Positions 27,001-35,922 are shown, numbered from the stretch's first letter. The stretch: 64,000 nt of DNA from Pigmentiphaga daeguensis (GCF_039523035.1 NZ_BAAAEN010000012.1:1-64000); one strand, 5' to 3'. Program-made: numbers and translations. Notes: a model not told the origin generated them from the letters alone.

Positions 27001-30000
27001 CTGGTGGCCGCGCCCGGCGCGATCATCGACGTGTCCGGAGGCGGGCGAGTGGAAAGCGGTTCGCGGGGCGAGCCGATACTGCGGGCCGGCAACGCGGGAA
27101 GCGTGCGTCTGGGCGGCCTGCGCGCGGGCATGGACCTGGAGGCCCTGGACCTGCGGGCCTACGCGCTTGGAAACGCCGGCAGCCTGGCTCTGATGACGAC
27201 GGACTCGGTCACGATCGGCGCGGTGGAACGGGATGATGCGGCACTGCACGTGCCGGCTTCGCTGTTTGCCCAGGATGGCTTCGGAAACGTGTCCATCTCT
27301 GTCATGTCCGACGGCGGCGACATTGTCATTCCCGAAGGTGCCGATATCGTGCAGGCCGCCGTGGGGCTCGATCTGGCGCTGCTCGACTACCATCGGCTGG
27401 CGACGGGAGAGCGCCTGGCGGACCACCTGCCTGCCACCATGCCGCGTCTGGAGCAGCGTGTGGCGCGCGGCGCGTCGGGCTTGTCCCTGGGTACCCGCGG
27501 CGGCGACATCGTGGTGGGCCAGGGCGCGCGCGTGCGCACCGAGGTGGGCGGCTCGCTGGCGCTGGCGGCCGGGGTCAACGGCGGTACCGTGGTGGTGGCG
27601 GGCCGGCTGGAGGCGCCTTCCGGCCGTATCGACCTGGCCGGCACGCAGGTGACGCTGTCCGCCGGCGGCGAACTGCTCGCGCGCGGCACGCCGGTGATCT
27701 ATCGCGACGCGCGCGGCTGGCGCCGGGGCGAGGTGCGCGACGGCGGCGCCATTTCCATCAACACCGCCAGGCTGGCCCTGGCCCGGGGAGGGCTGGTGGA
27801 CGTTTCGGGCGCCTCGGGAAGCATCGACGAGCCGTCGTACGGTCCATGGGGACCGCGCGATCCGCAGGCCGTCACGCTGGACAGCAACGGCGGCTCGATC
27901 TCGATCTCGGGAACCGGGCTGGTCGAAAGCACGCTGCGCGGGCTGGCAGGCGGGCCTCGCGCCGCCGGGGGGCGGCTGCGCTTCGACATGCAGGCGGCGA
28001 GCGGGCCCGACGGTTCCGCGGCGGAAAGGCTGCGGCAGGCGATGCAATGGATGGATCCCGACTGCTATGGCCTGGCCGGCAATGGCGTGTGCGACTACAG
28101 CAACTGGCAGGAAGCGCTGGACTTCGACTGGAGCCCGTTGATCGGCGGGGCCGCGCCTTTCGTGATTCCGTCCGCCCTGCTGGCTCATCTGGAAGACCGC
28201 AAGGAACTGGTGCTGTCCGAAGGGCTGCCGGCTCCCGCGCTCGAATCCGAACCGCTCGATCCGGCGGCATTCGGCCTGAGCGATGCGGCGCTCGATTTCT
28301 TCCGCGACAGCCTGCTTTACTCGGACCTGTTGCGGGAAGTGTTGCAGAGTCCCGGCAAGATCCACGCGCTGACCGTGAGGCCGGGCGCGTTCGCCGCCGG
28401 AGGATTCGCGGACCTGGCCCTGGTCAATTCAGTGCAGGGAGCCATCAGGCTGGATGGCGTGGACGTGTCGGCGAACCGATCCATGGTCTTGAGCGGGCAA
28501 CTGGTGGGACACGAAGGGACCTCGTCGTCGCTGCGTGCGCCGCACATCGCCCTGAGCGCGATGGCCACGCCGGGCGGTTCCGCGCCGGTTGCGCAAGGCG
28601 GCGCGGGCCGGCTGGCGCTGAATGCGGAGCTGATCGATGTCGTGGCCGATGCCGCCGCGCTGGCGGCCGGCGGCGGCCGGGCCCGGATCACGGGATTCGG
28701 CGAGACCCGCTTCCGGGCCGGAGAGATCCGCCTGGGAAGCGCATTGCCGGAACAAATGACCGGTAACGAGGCGCTGCGGGTAGACCTGGACGTAGACGGC
28801 GACCTGGTGCTGGAGGCAGGCCAGGTCTATCCCGGCACGGCGATGACCGCCACGCTGCGCGCCGGCAACGCCATCCGGGTCGAGCGCCTGGGCGGCGACC
28901 TTCCGGTGCCGCTTTCGGCGGGCGGCACGCTACGTATCGAGGCTCCGGTCATCCAGCAGGACGGCGTGCTGCGCGCGCCATTGGGAACCATCGAGCTGGT
29001 TGCCGGCCAGCGTCTCGTCCTGGGCGCGGGCAGCCTGACCTCGGTCGCCGGGGCCGGTATCGCCGTTCCGTACGGAACCTTGTCTAACGACGAGCAGTGG
29101 CGGGACCCGACCAAAGCCGATGACGGGTCCAGCACGTCGCAGGCCATGCTGGCCGTGCCGCCCGAAAAACGCATTTCGCTGCAGGCGCCCGACGTGGCGG
29201 TGGGCGCCGGGGCGGTGGTCGACATTTCCGGCGGCGGCGATCTGTATGCGTGGGAACACGTGCCCGGCCCGGGCGGATCGCACGACGTGCTGGCCATGCC
29301 CGGGATGTATGCGATCGTGCCCGATGCGCCGGGAGCGGCGCCATTCAGCGACCTGCCTGCGGGCGAGCGCGTATGGCTGGCCGGCGGGCCCGGCCTGGCG
29401 TCGGGCTGGTACACCCTTTTGCCGGCAAGGTACGCCCTGCTGCCTGGCGCCTTCGCGGTGCAGGCGACGGGTAGGTCGTGGTCCGGTCCGGACCGGCCAG
29501 GCTTCGAAACGCCTGACGGCAGCCTCGTCATGCAGGGGCGGCGGGGCAACGCGTATGACGGTTTCGAGCCCGTGACGGCGGCGGTCTGGCGAGTTCTGCC
29601 GGGCAGTACGGTGCGGCGCTACACGGAATACAACGAAGCGTTCGCCAACGAGTTCTTCTCGTCCGATGCCTTCAAGCTGACGCAGTACCGATTGACCGGC
29701 CAGGACATCGTGACGCCCCGCCTGCCCCGCGACGGCGGCGCCGTGGTGTTCAATGCCGGACAGACCCTGCTGCTGGACGGTTCCCTGCGCTCCGCGCCCG
29801 CCGGCGAAGGCCGTGGCGGGCTCGTGGACATCGCCGGAGAAAAGATCGCCATTCTTGGCAAGGGGCAGGACGCCGCGGCGCTGCGGGGCGAAGGCTATCT
29901 CGTCATCGACGCCGCAAGCCTGTCGACGTTCGGCGCCGGCAGCCTGCTCATAGGCGGCCGCCGCCAGGGCGCCCCGCAGGGCCTCATGTTGGATGTCACG

Positions 30001-32379
30001 GCCAGCGACATCATCGTCCGCAACGATGCCGGGTCGGCGCTGTATGGTCCGGAGATCATCCTGGCCGCGAGCGATCGCGTCGCCGTCGATGGGGGCAGCG
30101 TGATCCATGCCCGCGGCGACGCCGCCCGAGGCACCGGGGATCTGGTCGTCCAGCCGCAGCGGCAAGCGGTCTACACGGATCCCGACGGCAATCTCGACGA
30201 TAACTGGGATGGCGTGATCAACGAACTCGATGCCGCGGATGACGTGCTGACGAGTCCCGCGGCCGATTGGGGGGCCCTGATCAGGGTCGCGAATGGCGAT
30301 GCGCTCAAGGTCATTCGCCAGAATGTGGATACGACGCGAGGCGGGCTGGCCGTGGTGGGGGCGGGCGCGGTCCTGGAAGGCGGCGCGTCGCTGCTGATCG
30401 ATGCGACACGCACGACCGAGCTGGCTGCAGGCGCACGAATTTCCGCCGACGATCTGTCGGTGGCGGCGGGGCGCATAGGCTTTGGCGGCGGGTCGGGCAT
30501 GGTGCTCGATACGGCAACGCTCGGCCAATTGTCGGACTCCCGTCACCTGACCTTGCGCAGCTATTCCAGCTTCGATTTCCATTCGTCGCTGGACCTGGGC
30601 AAGGCCGGCGTGTCTTCGCTGACCTTCGACGGCGCATCGTTCGCCGGCCACGGCGACCATGACATCACGGTAAGAGGAGGCACGATCGTCCTGGCCAACA
30701 GCGGCGGCCATGCGGGAGAGGCGGGCGCCGGCCGCGGGCATCTCGTCCTGGACGCCGACACGCTGGTGCTGGGAGAAGGGTCGAAGCGGTTCAGCGGCTT
30801 CGACGGCATGACCTTCGCCGGCCGCACGCAGATCGTGGCGGAAGGGACGGGCGGCGTCGATGCCGGGCGGGCTGCCCTGACGCTGGCGACTCCGCTGGTG
30901 ACCGGCCGTGGCGGCGCCGCGCAGCATCTGGCGACCACGGGCCGCCTGGCGATCGAAGCCTCGGACGGCAACGCTTCCGGCCTTGCTCCGCAGGACAGCC
31001 TGGGCGCCCGGCTTTCGTTCACGGGCGCAAGCATCGACGTGAACGGACATGTCGCCGCGCTAGGCGGTGCCGTGGAAATGGTGGCCACCCATGGCGACCT
31101 GGTCGTGGCGGAAGGGGCGCGCATCGATGTCGGCGGTTTTGCCAAGGCGTTCTACGACGTGGCCGAGTTCGCGGATGCAGGCCGCATTGCCTTGTCGGCC
31201 GTGGGCGGCAACGTCGATCTGCGGGCGGGCAGCAGCCTGAATCTCGCGGCGGACGCGCGTGGCGGCAACGCCGGGACCTTGACGCTTGCCGCGGCCGGCG
31301 GCGGCAACGTCATGCTGGACGGCGCGATCGCGGCGCATGCGGGCGAGGGCGGACAGGCCGGCAAGGTCGCGCTGGACATCGAGACGCTGCCTGCCTTCGG
31401 GGCACTCAACGTGCGATTGAATGAAGCGGGCTTCAACCATACCCGCGAGTTCCGGGTCCGCAAGGGAGATGTCCTGCTCGACGGCACGACCATCGTCGAA
31501 CATTTCCTGTTGACCGCCGACGCCGGCACCGTGGACATCGCCGGTACCGTCGATGCGCGAGCCGGCTACGGCGGATCCATCCGTGTCATCGGCGGCGACG
31601 GCGTGAGCATGCGCGACAGCGCCCGCCTCCTGGCAGGCGCCACGGGCGAGCTGGGCAGCGGCCGTGTGACGATCGAGGCGACGGGCGGCGAACTGGCCCT
31701 GGCCGGCGGCGTCATCGACGTGGGCGGCGCGGAGGGCGGCAAGGTGCGCCTGCGGGCCGGACAAACCGTTGATCATGCGGACGTCCGGGTCGGCCGGCTG
31801 GACGTGGCCGTGGCCGGCGCGCGGTCGACCGTGCTGGAGGGCGTGGCCGTCTACGACAGCGGTTCGGTCGACGCGGTCAAGGCGGCGGCGATAGAGGATG
31901 CCGGGACGTTCATGGCGAATGCCGGCACCATCGCCGCCAGGCTGGGCGGCGATGGCATCACGCTCGCCCCGGGTATCGAGATACGCAGCGCGGCCGACCT
32001 GGCACTCGAAAGCGACTGGAACCTGCTGACCGATTTCGCCGCGTCCAGGGAAGGAACGCTTACGCTGCGCGCGGGTGGCGACCTCGTCGTGGGAGGGCAC
32101 CTGAGCGATGGGTTCGACCGTGCGGATCGTGGCGGCGTCCTGCGGGATACTGCTTCATGGAACTTGAGGCTTGTCGCCGGCGCCGACCTGGCGGCGGCCG
32201 ATGCGCTGGCGCTGCGCCGCTGGCGGCGCAGGCCGACGGCAAGGGATCCGTGCGCGTCGGCACCGCAGGCACGGGAAAGGACGGCGACGAGGGGGCCGGC
32301 AAGCTCGTACGCACGGGCACGGGAGATATCGAGGTGCGTGCCGGCCGCGATCTGGTGCTGGCCCACAAGGAGTCGGTGA
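24019..32379 (+). CDS. Giant filamentous-haemagglutinin-like exoprotein, N-terminal part (frameshifted)
   Basis: 2,786 codons to a premature stop. Seen: an extended signal peptide (MTRKEWRHF...VGSVQAQQ; ATGs at 24019, 24031 and 23995 are candidates), a TPS haemagglutination-activity domain (about residues 140-270) with ILNWETFNVGRN and VNRNGILF, then more than 2,300 residues of G-, A-, D- and S-rich repeats such as GGxLxLxAG, predicted to form a right-handed beta-helix. Only two cysteines occur (residues 1349 and 1358), and an acidic EF-hand-like loop lies near residue 2053. Near 32217 the frame breaks; homology continues in the frame of the next entry. Known: such proteins are exported by a TpsB partner, none of which is present in the window. 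Surface adhesin or signalling-linked exoprotein is inferred. Confidence 0.85.
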   Translation: MGRGMTRKEWRHFKPAPVARAIAMALAAGGMVGSVQAQQAFSPAWFAAKGAAQANAATTGRLPNGAPASSLAGINAAQRANAQRSYENLNLAARAIAAQQAVQAAAREAAWGRGPDLVDGLGEGGLKVDGNSLTAGWLNAQAPVQTQSAGRTEVVIGQTAEKAILNWETFNVGRNTTVRFDQRGGAQADGSNTWIALNRVNDPSGRPSQIAGRIQAEGSVYIVNRNGILFTGTSQVNTRSLVASSLRLTDEQFKLGINNPRRMSNGGNDFAIPQFGEFTTEQPVIYGQSGYQPGDGTTPDKLGTIDRFVPGAPPGEVVVEAGATLATGQGGKLMLFAPKVRNAGALSAPDGQVILAAGENVFLATPRLDDPAGVRGLDVAVSAVPGWAFTGGQVAGALGLSPVYGDAQFVAGLRDVVFPEMAQRAAQVGYEVVNTGSIRSDRGNITLQARDVRQLGALTATTALNNRSGSILLRAWGLGTHMYADGMNELVNWSAGTLTLGPSSVTQVLPDASDIGEIEASALATRYQPGRVDLYGQLIDLKPQAGVLVPAGTINIESAVNPLFTQQPWYKPGSVGDASRIYIDSDAFLSVAGVRDVLVPMARNFVEVELRINELRDSPLLRDSWLRGSKLIVDRRANGIFTDGPMAGVNWVQKDNGSGQVGYVPGEWIGTPLGDVAGWVGVGKTDLAELSADAGTITMRAGGSVITRGGSMLDISGGSVRYTDGVNTATKLLGADGRLYTMDRALPDIGYVGIAGQYASSSPRWGVKETWRSPVIGANAMEGGYVEGRNAGSVQVFAGDAMVLEGEVWGGTIIGDRQQSGGNGGGRLELGGGSVEDKPWSPGKIVVSNDPLRLGADFVSTSALGDEFYMADPSKSRKLTHLLADGLSRSGLGEIALNIVRGDFVLAADAVLELSPGASLFVSGGEGSTSDIYIDGTIRAPGGSLRLDSSAGRLFLGADSRLDAGGQWVNRWRDGAMPSAWAIDAGTVDLGVGELVAAPGAIIDVSGGGRVESGSRGEPILRAGNAGSVRLGGLRAGMDLEALDLRAYALGNAGSLALMTTDSVTIGAVERDDAALHVPASLFAQDGFGNVSISVMSDGGDIVIPEGADIVQAAVGLDLALLDYHRLATGERLADHLPATMPRLEQRVARGASGLSLGTRGGDIVVGQGARVRTEVGGSLALAAGVNGGTVVVAGRLEAPSGRIDLAGTQVTLSAGGELLARGTPVIYRDARGWRRGEVRDGGAISINTARLALARGGLVDVSGASGSIDEPSYGPWGPRDPQAVTLDSNGGSISISGTGLVESTLRGLAGGPRAAGGRLRFDMQAASGPDGSAAERLRQAMQWMDPDCYGLAGNGVCDYSNWQEALDFDWSPLIGGAAPFVIPSALLAHLEDRKELVLSEGLPAPALESEPLDPAAFGLSDAALDFFRDSLLYSDLLREVLQSPGKIHALTVRPGAFAAGGFADLALVNSVQGAIRLDGVDVSANRSMVLSGQLVGHEGTSSSLRAPHIALSAMATPGGSAPVAQGGAGRLALNAELIDVVADAAALAAGGGRARITGFGETRFRAGEIRLGSALPEQMTGNEALRVDLDVDGDLVLEAGQVYPGTAMTATLRAGNAIRVERLGGDLPVPLSAGGTLRIEAPVIQQDGVLRAPLGTIELVAGQRLVLGAGSLTSVAGAGIAVPYGTLSNDEQWRDPTKADDGSSTSQAMLAVPPEKRISLQAPDVAVGAGAVVDISGGGDLYAWEHVPGPGGSHDVLAMPGMYAIVPDAPGAAPFSDLPAGERVWLAGGPGLASGWYTLLPARYALLPGAFAVQATGRSWSGPDRPGFETPDGSLVMQGRRGNAYDGFEPVTAAVWRVLPGSTVRRYTEYNEAFANEFFSSDAFKLTQYRLTGQDIVTPRLPRDGGAVVFNAGQTLLLDGSLRSAPAGEGRGGLVDIAGEKIAILGKGQDAAALRGEGYLVIDAASLSTFGAGSLLIGGRRQGAPQGLMLDVTASDIIVRNDAGSALYGPEIILAASDRVAVDGGSVIHARGDAARGTGDLVVQPQRQAVYTDPDGNLDDNWDGVINELDAADDVLTSPAADWGALIRVANGDALKVIRQNVDTTRGGLAVVGAGAVLEGGASLLIDATRTTELAAGARISADDLSVAAGRIGFGGGSGMVLDTATLGQLSDSRHLTLRSYSSFDFHSSLDLGKAGVSSLTFDGASFAGHGDHDITVRGGTIVLANSGGHAGEAGAGRGHLVLDADTLVLGEGSKRFSGFDGMTFAGRTQIVAEGTGGVDAGRAALTLATPLVTGRGGAAQHLATTGRLAIEASDGNASGLAPQDSLGARLSFTGASIDVNGHVAALGGAVEMVATHGDLVVAEGARIDVGGFAKAFYDVAEFADAGRIALSAVGGNVDLRAGSSLNLAADARGGNAGTLTLAAAGGGNVMLDGAIAAHAGEGGQAGKVALDIETLPAFGALNVRLNEAGFNHTREFRVRKGDVLLDGTTIVEHFLLTADAGTVDIAGTVDARAGYGGSIRVIGGDGVSMRDSARLLAGATGELGSGRVTIEATGGELALAGGVIDVGGAEGGKVRLRAGQTVDHADVRVGRLDVAVAGARSTVLEGVAVYDSGSVDAVKAAAIEDAGTFMANAGTIAARLGGDGITLAPGIEIRSAADLALESDWNLLTDFAASREGTLTLRAGGDLVVGGHLSDGFDRADRGGVLRDTASWNLRLVAGADLAAADALALRRWRRRPTARDPCASAPQARERTATRGPASSYARAREISRCVPAAIWCWPTRSR

Positions 32380-35345
32380 TCTACACCGCGGGCCGACGGG
32401 ACACGACGACGTGGAGCGATTTCACGACGGCCAATCCGGCGGCGGTGTACGGCGTACAGGGAGGCCACCTGGACATCCAGGCGGGCGGAAGCATCCAGGC
32501 CAGCCATTCCGGCCAGCGGTTCGTCGAGTGGCTGAACCGGCAGGGCAACGTCGGCGAAGGCATGTATTTCGGCGAATACAACAGCGGCGAGTACGGAGTT
32601 CGTCCCGACGGATCGTATGGCTACATCTATCTGCCGCCGGAACAGTCCAGCTGGTGGATCAACTACGGCGCCTTCCAGCAGGGAGTCGGGGCGCTGGGCG
32701 GCGGCAACGTGAAGGTCTCCGCCGGCGGCGATCTGGACAACCTGGTCGTCGTCCTGCCCACGACCATGCGCATGCGCGGCGGGCGGACGGCCGACGAGGC
32801 CCGCACCATGGAAGTCCGCAACGGCGGATCGATGGAGGTGGAAGCAGCCGGCGCGATCCGCGGCGGCCAGTACTACGTGGCGCGAGGCTCGGGCCAGTTG
32901 CGCGCTGGCGAGACCGCCAGCGGCCACAATGTGGTCGTTACCCGCAACCAGGGAGAAATCGACGAGCGGATCACGGTGCTGCCCGTCGCGCCCGTGCTGG
33001 CGCTGGGCGATGCGACGCTGCGCCTTGCCACCGCCGGGGACCTGCGCGTGCAGTCCGTGATCGACCCGCTGCTGATCCGCTACGGCGATGACGGCACGGG
33101 TTTCCTGCCGCGGCTCGACCACGGTTCCTACATGAGCGGCTATACCGGACGCAGCGCGTTGAGCCTGGTTTCCACGGGCGGCAATGTCACGCTGGTGAAC
33201 CAGGCCGAGTTCGCGTTCCGCGACGTGTCCCTGCGCAGCAATACCACCGGCCAGGACCGGCTCGTCGGCCTGGGCGGCAATCTTTATCCCGCCCTGACCC
33301 GCGTCGTCGCGCTCAACGGCAATGTGGAGAACCAGGGACCGATGTTCGTGATGCCCGGCGCGGGCATGGACTTGAACGTGATCGCCGACGGCGATGTGCG
33401 TTTCGATGTCCAGAATTTCAAGGTAATCGACGATGCCACGCGCTCGGCGCCCTACGCGCGCATCGTCATGGCCAGGGCGATTCCCGGGATGATGCCTTCG
33501 CCCGATATGCCCGCGGGCGGGGGCGGCAATCCGTTCCAGGCCGATCTGATGGCGTTGATGCAGAATGCCATCAGCCCGTATTCCAGCTTGCATGCCTACT
33601 ACAAGGGGCTCGCCAACCCCGACGTATTGCCGCTGGCGGACGATCATGAGCCCAGCCGCATCTATGCCGCGCGGGGGTCGATCGTCGGGCTCGACCTGGC
33701 CGCCAGCGAGCAGATGAGGATACGCGCCGGCACGGACGTGAGGGGTTTGCTGGTCGATGCGCGCAACGTGCGGGCGAGCGACATCACGCTGATCGATGCC
33801 GGCAACGATATCCTGGCGATGAGGCCGGTGCGCGACCGGTGGGGGCTGAACAACGGGACAGGCCGGATCGTGGTGCAGGGGCCGGGCGCGCTGGTCCTGG
33901 CGGCGGGCCGCGACGTATATGCGGACAACCTGACGGTCGAGACCGTGGGCAATCGCCAGTTCGATCCGGCCACGAATCGGCCCATCCCCGGTACCGACGT
34001 CAACGGCCTGCCGGCGACCGGAGCGGCGATCACCGTGATGGCCGGGCTCGACAAGGCACCGGGCTACGACGCGTTCGCGGCCGCCTATCTGGACCCGGCG
34101 AACGTCGCGGCCATGCCCGATTACCTGAAAGCCGCCGGCGACGGGGGCGCCGTGCTGCCGGTCTACCTGACCGACGGAATCGAGGTCCGGCCCGGCGGGG
34201 AGGAGAAAGTGGTGCGGCGCGGCCTCGTTTCCTACATGCGGGACATGACCAGCCAGACGCTGGCCCCGCTCGACGCGTGGAAGCGCTTCCAGGATCTGCC
34301 GCGACTGGCTCGCGAACAATTCCTGCGGCAGGTGTACCTGCTCGAGCTGCGCGAGGCCGGGCGCGACCAGAACGAACCCGGCATCGGCGGATTGCCGCGC
34401 AATGGCGGCTACAACCGCGGCCATGCGGCCATCGAGACGTTGTTCCCCGGCGACGGCTGGCGGGGCAGCGTGGCGGCCAATACCATGATGCTGCGTACCA
34501 TGGCGGGTGGCGACGTGAGCGTGCTGACGCCGGGGGGCGGGCTGCAGGTGGCGGCGCTGGGCGCTACGGTCGCGCCAGGCTATGGCCTGGTCACGCTGGA
34601 TTCCGGCCATATCGACATCTTCGCCAGGAATGACGTCGTGGTGAACCGCTCCCGTATCCTGGCGTTCGTGCCCGAAGCCAGGCGCGAGGGCAGCGACATG
34701 ATCATCTGGTCCACCGAAGGCGATATCGATGCCGGGCGCGGCGCCAAGACGCTGCGCGTGCCATCGGCGCCGGAGGTGCTGACCGACATCGACGGCTTCA
34801 CGACGATGCGCGAGCGCTCGGACATGAGCGGCAGCGGCATCGGTACCGTGGGCGACGGCGACCTGGACCTGATCGCGCCGGAAGGGACGGTCAACGCGGG
34901 CGATGCCGGCGTGCGGGTGGCCGGCAATCTGAACATTGCGGCCCTGCACGTGCTCAACGCCGAGAACATCCAGGTGAAGGGACAGAGCAAGGGCCTGCCG
35001 CAGGTGGCGGCCGTCAACGTCGGCGCCCTGACCAATGCCAGCGCGGCGGCATCGCAGGCCGTCGTCGCCGCGCAGGACGTGGTGCAGCGCGAGCGCGTCG
35101 CGGCCAGGCAAAGCCTGCCATCCGTCTTTACCGTTCGGGTACTTGGCTTCGGCGGCGAGCCGGCCAGCGAGAGCCGCGGCGAAGGCCGCGAGGCGCGATC
35201 CGGGCCCCAGGCGCAGGCTGACGGGGACCGGCGGTACGATCCGGGGCATCTGATCCAGCTGGTCGGGCTGGGGCACAACATCGACCCGCGCCTGGCTGCC
35301 CGCCTGACGGAAAGCGAAAGACGGCAATTGGAGCGCAACCGCTGA
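32157..35345 (+). CDS. Giant filamentous-haemagglutinin-like exoprotein, C-terminal part (after frameshift)
   Basis: Meaningful sequence in this frame begins at the CCG at 32217 (PLAAQADGKGS); the ATG at 32157 only opens a shadow of the previous frame. The part contains about 1,040 residues with more GG-rich beta-helix repeats and, near the end, GTVGDGDLDLIAPEGTVNAGDAGVRVAGNLNIAAL followed by an alanine-rich helix. This is the DUF3739 block found at the C-terminus of haemagglutinins associated with VreARI signalling. Adding one C at 32217-32218 joins both parts into one frame of about 3,775 residues. The stop lies 19 bases before the second ECF sigma gene. Without correction the C-terminal part would not be made. 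Confidence 0.8.
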   Translation: MELEACRRRRPGGGRCAGAAPLAAQADGKGSVRVGTAGTGKDGDEGAGKLVRTGTGDIEVRAGRDLVLAHKESVIYTAGRRDTTTWSDFTTANPAAVYGVQGGHLDIQAGGSIQASHSGQRFVEWLNRQGNVGEGMYFGEYNSGEYGVRPDGSYGYIYLPPEQSSWWINYGAFQQGVGALGGGNVKVSAGGDLDNLVVVLPTTMRMRGGRTADEARTMEVRNGGSMEVEAAGAIRGGQYYVARGSGQLRAGETASGHNVVVTRNQGEIDERITVLPVAPVLALGDATLRLATAGDLRVQSVIDPLLIRYGDDGTGFLPRLDHGSYMSGYTGRSALSLVSTGGNVTLVNQAEFAFRDVSLRSNTTGQDRLVGLGGNLYPALTRVVALNGNVENQGPMFVMPGAGMDLNVIADGDVRFDVQNFKVIDDATRSAPYARIVMARAIPGMMPSPDMPAGGGGNPFQADLMALMQNAISPYSSLHAYYKGLANPDVLPLADDHEPSRIYAARGSIVGLDLAASEQMRIRAGTDVRGLLVDARNVRASDITLIDAGNDILAMRPVRDRWGLNNGTGRIVVQGPGALVLAAGRDVYADNLTVETVGNRQFDPATNRPIPGTDVNGLPATGAAITVMAGLDKAPGYDAFAAAYLDPANVAAMPDYLKAAGDGGAVLPVYLTDGIEVRPGGEEKVVRRGLVSYMRDMTSQTLAPLDAWKRFQDLPRLAREQFLRQVYLLELREAGRDQNEPGIGGLPRNGGYNRGHAAIETLFPGDGWRGSVAANTMMLRTMAGGDVSVLTPGGGLQVAALGATVAPGYGLVTLDSGHIDIFARNDVVVNRSRILAFVPEARREGSDMIIWSTEGDIDAGRGAKTLRVPSAPEVLTDIDGFTTMRERSDMSGSGIGTVGDGDLDLIAPEGTVNAGDAGVRVAGNLNIAALHVLNAENIQVKGQSKGLPQVAAVNVGALTNASAAASQAVVAAQDVVQRERVAARQSLPSVFTVRVLGFGGEPASESRGEGREARSGPQAQADGDRRYDPGHLIQLVGLGHNIDPRLAARLTESERRQLERNR

Positions 35346-35364
35346 GCGTGGAGACTGGTCCGTC

Positions 35365-35904
35365 ATGGATACGATTAGCATCGCCGCATCCACTCGCGCG
35401 CACCTGGTCGGAAACTACGCCAGGCTGCGCCAACGCCTGGCCCGCCGCCTGGGATGCGTGGACCTGGCCGCCGACTGTCTGCACGACGTGTGGCTCAAGC
35501 TGTCGCGGCCCGTCGAAGCCGACGTGGCGAATGCCGACGCCTACGTATGGCGGATGCTGTGCCATACGGCCACCGACCACCTGCGATCGCAGCGTCCGTC
35601 GGTGTCCCTGGACGATCCGGACATCGACGCCCTCGGACTGGCCGATGCCGGCCGGGGACCGCAGGCGGCCGTCGAGGCCCGCTCCGAGCTTGCACGGCTG
35701 GATCGCGCCCTGGAGGGACTCTCGCGCCGCCAGCGCGCGGTCCTGATCGCCGTGCGCGTCGAGCAGCGCAGCCGGCGCGACGTGGCGGATTGGCTGGGGG
35801 TTTCCATCAGGACCGTCGATACGGCGCTGCACGAGGCCTTGGCCCACTGCAGCGCCTACTGCGGCCGCAAGGGGACGGACTCCGCTCTGTCCATCCTCGA
35901 ATAG
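35365..35904 (+). CDS. ECF sigma factor, orphan (no adjacent FecR)
   Basis: 179 residues. Seen: region 2 with YARLRQRLARRLGCVDLAADCLHDVWLKL and YVWRMLCHTATDHLRSQRPS, and region 4 with LSRRQRAVLIAVRVEQRSRRDVADWLGVSIRTVDTALHEALAHC. Region order and length fit FecI-type sigma factors, but it differs clearly from the sigma at 22238. It starts 19 bases after the haemagglutinin stop, so it is probably cotranscribed with that gene and could provide positive feedback or a second regulon. No FecR or STN gene accompanies it. Confidence 0.85.
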   Translation: MDTISIAASTRAHLVGNYARLRQRLARRLGCVDLAADCLHDVWLKLSRPVEADVANADAYVWRMLCHTATDHLRSQRPSVSLDDPDIDALGLADAGRGPQAAVEARSELARLDRALEGLSRRQRAVLIAVRVEQRSRRDVADWLGVSIRTVDTALHEALAHCSAYCGRKGTDSALSILE

Positions 35905-35908
35905 TTCA

Positions 35909-35920
35909 CCCCCGCGGGGG
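35909..35920. terminator. Compact GC palindrome between convergent genes
   Basis: CCCCCGCGGGGG is a perfect 12-bp palindrome between the stops of the ECF sigma gene and the convergent cytochrome gene. A weak TTC/GAA extension flanks it. It has no clear T-run on either side, so terminator function is only possible. Confidence 0.35.
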
Positions 35921-35922
35921 AA

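Noticed and set aside
23977..28365. Long open frame on the minus strand across the haemagglutinin (about 1,460 codons)
   Set aside because: It lies opposite a well-supported coding frame, has low-complexity H/R/Q-rich translation, and no start site or family match. Typical high-GC shadow frame.
31851..35393. Long open frame on the minus strand across the C-terminal haemagglutinin part (about 1,180 codons)
   Set aside because: Same reasons: mirror image of a coding frame, composition unlike real proteins.
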